11,310 nucleotides of DNA, from assembly GCA_024196135.1 (NCBI GenBank), contig JAMQCK010001164.1, positions 1-11,310 on the forward strand, in the 5' to 3' direction. A model generated the notes under the pieces. That model saw only the letters and a list, made by a program, of their open reading frames with translations. It ran no database searches and was not told where the DNA came from. Source of the DNA: Pleurotus ostreatus/Saccharomyces cerevisiae fusant. Its lineage: Eukaryota; Opisthokonta. The first letter of the stretch is position 1. Every line of letters begins with the position of its first letter. Both the position numbers and the translations under genes were made by a program. Shown in pieces: positions 8,658-11,310 of this stretch.

Positions 8658-8753
8658 GACCAATCTGGTCCGAGGTATTTCGTGTTCGTATTATGGGCGG
8701 CGGTTGGCTGGAGCCGTGACCCTGCCGTGACCCGCGGGAGAGTGTCGGATTGG
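8658..8753. promoter_or_regulatory. Candidate ABC transporter promoter elements: CCAAT boxes, GCCGTGACCC repeat, CCCGCGGG palindrome
   Basis: A direct CCAAT (8660-8664) sits inside the dyad GACCA-ATC-TGGTC (8658-8670). An inverted CCAAT (ATTGG) lies at 8749-8753. Between them, GCCGTGACCC is repeated at 8713-8722 and 8724-8733, and CCCGCGGG (8731-8738) is a perfect palindrome with the CCGCGG core bound by Zn2Cys6 regulators such as the yeast Pdr1/Pdr3 type. Function is inferred from position, about 190-280 bp before the ATG. Confidence 0.4.
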
Positions 8754-8834
8754 TCATCGTGATCTGCTCATCAGCTAGTTTCGATCGAGGCTCGATTCGT
8801 ATATCATGCTCCGCCGCGGGCGACTTCAATTATA

Positions 8835-8898
8835 CCCCTCGCCTCCTCTTCCCCTCCCCTCATCTCATCTTCCACCACTCTCCTTCCTTCCTTCTTCA
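8835..8898 (+). promoter_or_regulatory. Pyrimidine-rich tract before the ABC transporter start
   Basis: This 64-bp stretch is almost entirely C and T and ends 40 bp before the ATG at 8939. CT-rich tracts next to the transcription start are typical of well-expressed filamentous-fungal genes, so transcription probably starts in or just after it. Confidence 0.55.
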
Positions 8899-8938
8899 AC
8901 ACCGGCGACTAGCACAGCGAACGGGCGCGCCAGCAACT

Positions 8939-11310
8939 ATGGCGAGCAACAGCCGCCCCAGCACCGCGGGTACCTTGAACGAGAAGGGGAAGCCTAAGGG
9001 CAAAGGATTGTTCGGGAGGAACAAGAAGCATGTAGCGGCCTCCGAGCCTGCGGAGTCGCTCAACGACGAGAAGGCAGAGAAGGCGTCGGCGACGAATGGG
9101 GCGCCCTCGCTGGAGACGCAACCGGTCCCAGTGCTCCCTGAGGAGGTGCAACCTGTCTCGTTCACTGAGCTCTTCAGGTGCGTCATTCAAACCCCCTCCT
9201 GACCTCCTCCTGATCGCGCATCGTAGGTTCTCCACCAAGTTTGAGCTCACACTCAACGCCATCGGGCTCGTTGCCGCAGCTGCGTCGGGCGCTGCCCAGG
9301 TGAGTAGCAACCGATCGACCTTCCCCCCTCCCACTAATTCCCCACAGCCCCTCATGAGTTTGCTCTTCGGCAACCTCACCCAGGACTTCGTCACCTTCCA
9401 GATGATGGTCATCTCTGCGCAGAACGGCGACGCTGAAGCCGCGGCTCAAATCCCCCAGGCGGCAGCCAACTTCAGGCACTCCTCCAGCCTCAACGCGAGC
9501 TACCTGGTCTATATCGGTACGTGCTATGCGAATCAGCCCATTCAGCGCTTCTAACGCCTGCTATAGGTATCGGCATGATGGTCTGCGTGTACATCTACAT
9601 GGTCGGCTGGGTGTACACCGGCGAGGTCAACGCGAAGCGTCTGCGCGAGTCGTATCTCAGGGCCACACTTCGTCAGGACATTGCGTACTTCGATAACGTC
9701 GGCGCTGGCGAGATTGCGACGCGCATTCAGACCGATACTCGTGAGTCAGCCAATGACATGCACATGCAGCACCTTCTCACGCGCGTTATTAGACTTGGTA
9801 CAGCAGGGCACTTCGGAGAAGGTTGCACTCGTGGTTAGCTTCCTTGCTGCCTTCGTCACTGGTTTCGTCCTCGCATACGTCCGGTCATGGCGCCTTGCCC
9901 TCGCGATGTCGTCTATCATCCCCTGCATTGCCATCACCGGTGGCGTTATGAACAAGTTCGTCTCGAAGTATATGCAGTACGTCTATTCGCATATATGCGC
10001 CCAAAGTACTCGCTGACGTTCTTCTTAGGCTCTCGCTCAAGCACGTCGCCGAGGGTGGTAGCGTCGCTGAAGAGGTCATCTCCACCGTCCGCACCGCTCA
10101 GGCGTTCGGCACCCAGAAGATCCTCTCCGCGATCTACGACGTGCACAGCAATAACGCAGAGGCTGTCGACCTCAAGGCCGCCATTGCCCACGGTGCCGGT
10201 CTGTCCTGCTTCTTCTTCGTCATCTACAGCTCCTACGCGCTCGCCTTCGACTTCGGCACCACCCTCATCGGCCGCGGTGAGGCCGACGCGGGGATCGTAG
10301 TGAACGTCTTTTTCGCCATCCTCATCGGTTCCTTCTCTCTCGCCTTGCTTGCGCCCGAGATGCAAGGTACGCATTCACTTGTCGTATATGCATTCATCCG
10401 CTCACTCAATAATTACAGCTATTACGCACGCTCGCGGCGCGGCTGCCAAGCTTTACGCCACCATCGACCGCATTCCGGACATCGACTCGTACAGCACGGA
10501 GGGTCTCAAGCCGGACACCGTTCACGGCGACATCGTGCTCGAGAACGTCAAGTTCAGCTACCCCTCGCGCCCCACCGTCCCCGTCGTTCGCGGCGTCAAC
10601 CTGCACTTTAAGGCCGGCCAGACCTGCGCGCTCGTCGGTGCATCGGGCTCCGGCAAGTCAACCGCGATTTCGCTTATCGAGCGCTTCTACGATCCGTCGG
10701 AGGGCGTTGTCAAGCTGGATGGCGTGAACCTGAAGGACTTGAACATTAAGTGGCTGCGCAGCCAGATCGGTCTTGTGGGTCAGGAGCCGACTCTCTTCGC
10801 GACGACGATCAGGGTGAGCTCGATTTTGTTCTGCGAGGTGGGTATATGCTGACATTCACATCAGAACAACGTCGCCCATGGTCTCATCAACACCCCCTAC
10901 GAGCATGCCTCTGACGAGGAGAAGTTCGAGCTGATCAAGAAGGCCTGCATCGAAGCGAACGCCGACGGTTTCATCTCCAAGCTCCCCGAAGGCTACGACA
11001 CCATGGTCGGCGAGCGCGCCATGCTCCTCTCCGGCGGCCAGAAGCAGCGCATCGCCATCGCTCGCGCCATCGTCTCCGACCCCCGCATCCTCCTCCTCGA
11101 CGAGGCCACCTCCGCGCTCGACACCCAGTCCGAGGGCATCGTCCAGGACGCGCTCGACAAGGCTTCGCAGGGCCGCACGACCATCACCATCGCGCATCGT
11201 CTCTCGACCATCAAGGACGCGGACCAGATCTTCGTCATGGGCGACGGCCTCGTGCTCGAGCAGGGCACGCACAACGAGCTGCTCGAGAAGGAGGGCGCGT
11301 ACGCGCGGCT
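8939..11310 (+). CDS. ABCB/MDR-type multidrug ABC transporter (pmd1-like), N-terminal half, cut by the window edge
   Basis: A membrane exporter that should pump hydrophobic compounds out of the cell using ATP; closest in type to the fission-yeast leptomycin-B resistance protein Pmd1 and to P-glycoprotein. Exons: 8939-9177, 9227-9299, 9348-9516, 9567-9740, 9793-9976, 10029-10366, 10419-10813, 10865-11310. All phases match and 672 residues are visible of an expected 1,300 or so. A Lys-rich cytosolic N-terminus (about 1-80) is followed by TMD1 (roughly 85-390) with hydrophobic helices such as [18 protein letters not shown] and [23 protein letters not shown]1 has Walker [10 protein letters not shown] (466-474), Q-loop Gln 514, signature LSGGQ (579-583), Walker [10 protein letters not shown] (599-607) and the H-loop His 635, all intact. 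ATG 8939 is preferred to an in-frame ATG at 8750 because the stretch between is promoter-like and CT-rich. The second half lies beyond the window. Confidence 0.96.

Larger units (their letters stand above)
7255..8938. other. Long intergenic region between MSH5 and the ABC transporter
   Basis: About 1.7 kb without a supportable gene. The left part should contain the MSH5 3' untranslated region; no AATAAA is obvious. The longest open frame without a known domain is 85 codons at 7335-7589. The middle holds a three-copy 19-bp tandem repeat (7694-7750) and a 12-bp duplication (8459-8482). The right 300 bp have the look of a fungal promoter, with CCAAT boxes and a CT-rich tract. No transposon ends, tRNA or conserved protein fragment was seen. 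Confidence 0.7.

Noticed and set aside
9521..9838. Separate plus-strand gene suggested by an open frame across ABC transporter exon 4
   Set aside because: It simply reads through introns 9517-9566 and 9741-9792; the spliced ABC transporter explains the sequence.
1..11310. CRISPR arrays, insertion sequences, rRNA or tRNA genes, toxin or viral genes
   Set aside because: None of the expected repeats, terminal inverted repeats, cloverleaf motifs or protein families was seen on either strand.

Overview
This window looks like nuclear DNA of a filamentous basidiomycete, most likely a mushroom-forming Agaricomycete. It is GC-rich and gene-dense. Its genes are broken by many introns of about 45-57 nt with GT..AG ends and CTNAY-type branch sites, and the decoded proteins have fungal relatives. 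The species cannot be named from the sequence. There is no sign of a prokaryotic, plasmid, viral or mobile-element origin.

Layout: (1) 1-698, minus strand: the 5' part of a Pho85-type (PCL1/2-like) cyclin gene that runs off the left edge, with two introns. (2) 699-1705: about 1 kb upstream of the cyclin with no gene I can support, only TATA-like sites, a GATA site and a small hairpin. (3) 1706-2920, minus strand: an intronless G-patch protein whose G-patch appears split by an acidic insert that carries a SUMO-interaction-like motif. (4) 2921-3084: a 164-bp divergent promoter with four ACGCG cores. (5) 3085-7254, plus strand: the complete meiotic MutS homologue MSH5. I reconstructed it as 20 exons and 19 introns, giving 2,889 coding nt and 962 residues with no frame break. 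(6) 7255-8938: about 1.7 kb without a convincing gene. It holds the 3' side of MSH5, a three-copy 19-bp minisatellite and the promoter of the next gene (CCAAT boxes, a CCCGCGGG palindrome, short direct repeats, a pyrimidine tract). (7) 8939-11310, plus strand: the 5' half of a full-size ABCB/MDR (pmd1-like) multidrug transporter, with TMD1 and a complete NBD1, cut by the right edge after 672 residues.

The four genes are housekeeping or core genes and do not form an evident pathway or gene cluster. The only structural link is the shared promoter between the G-patch gene and MSH5. I found no clearly new biological system. The points most worth checking are the split G-patch with its SIM-like motif, the ACGCG cluster in the shared promoter, weak or alternative splice sites in MSH5 and the cyclin, and the small tandem repeats between genes.
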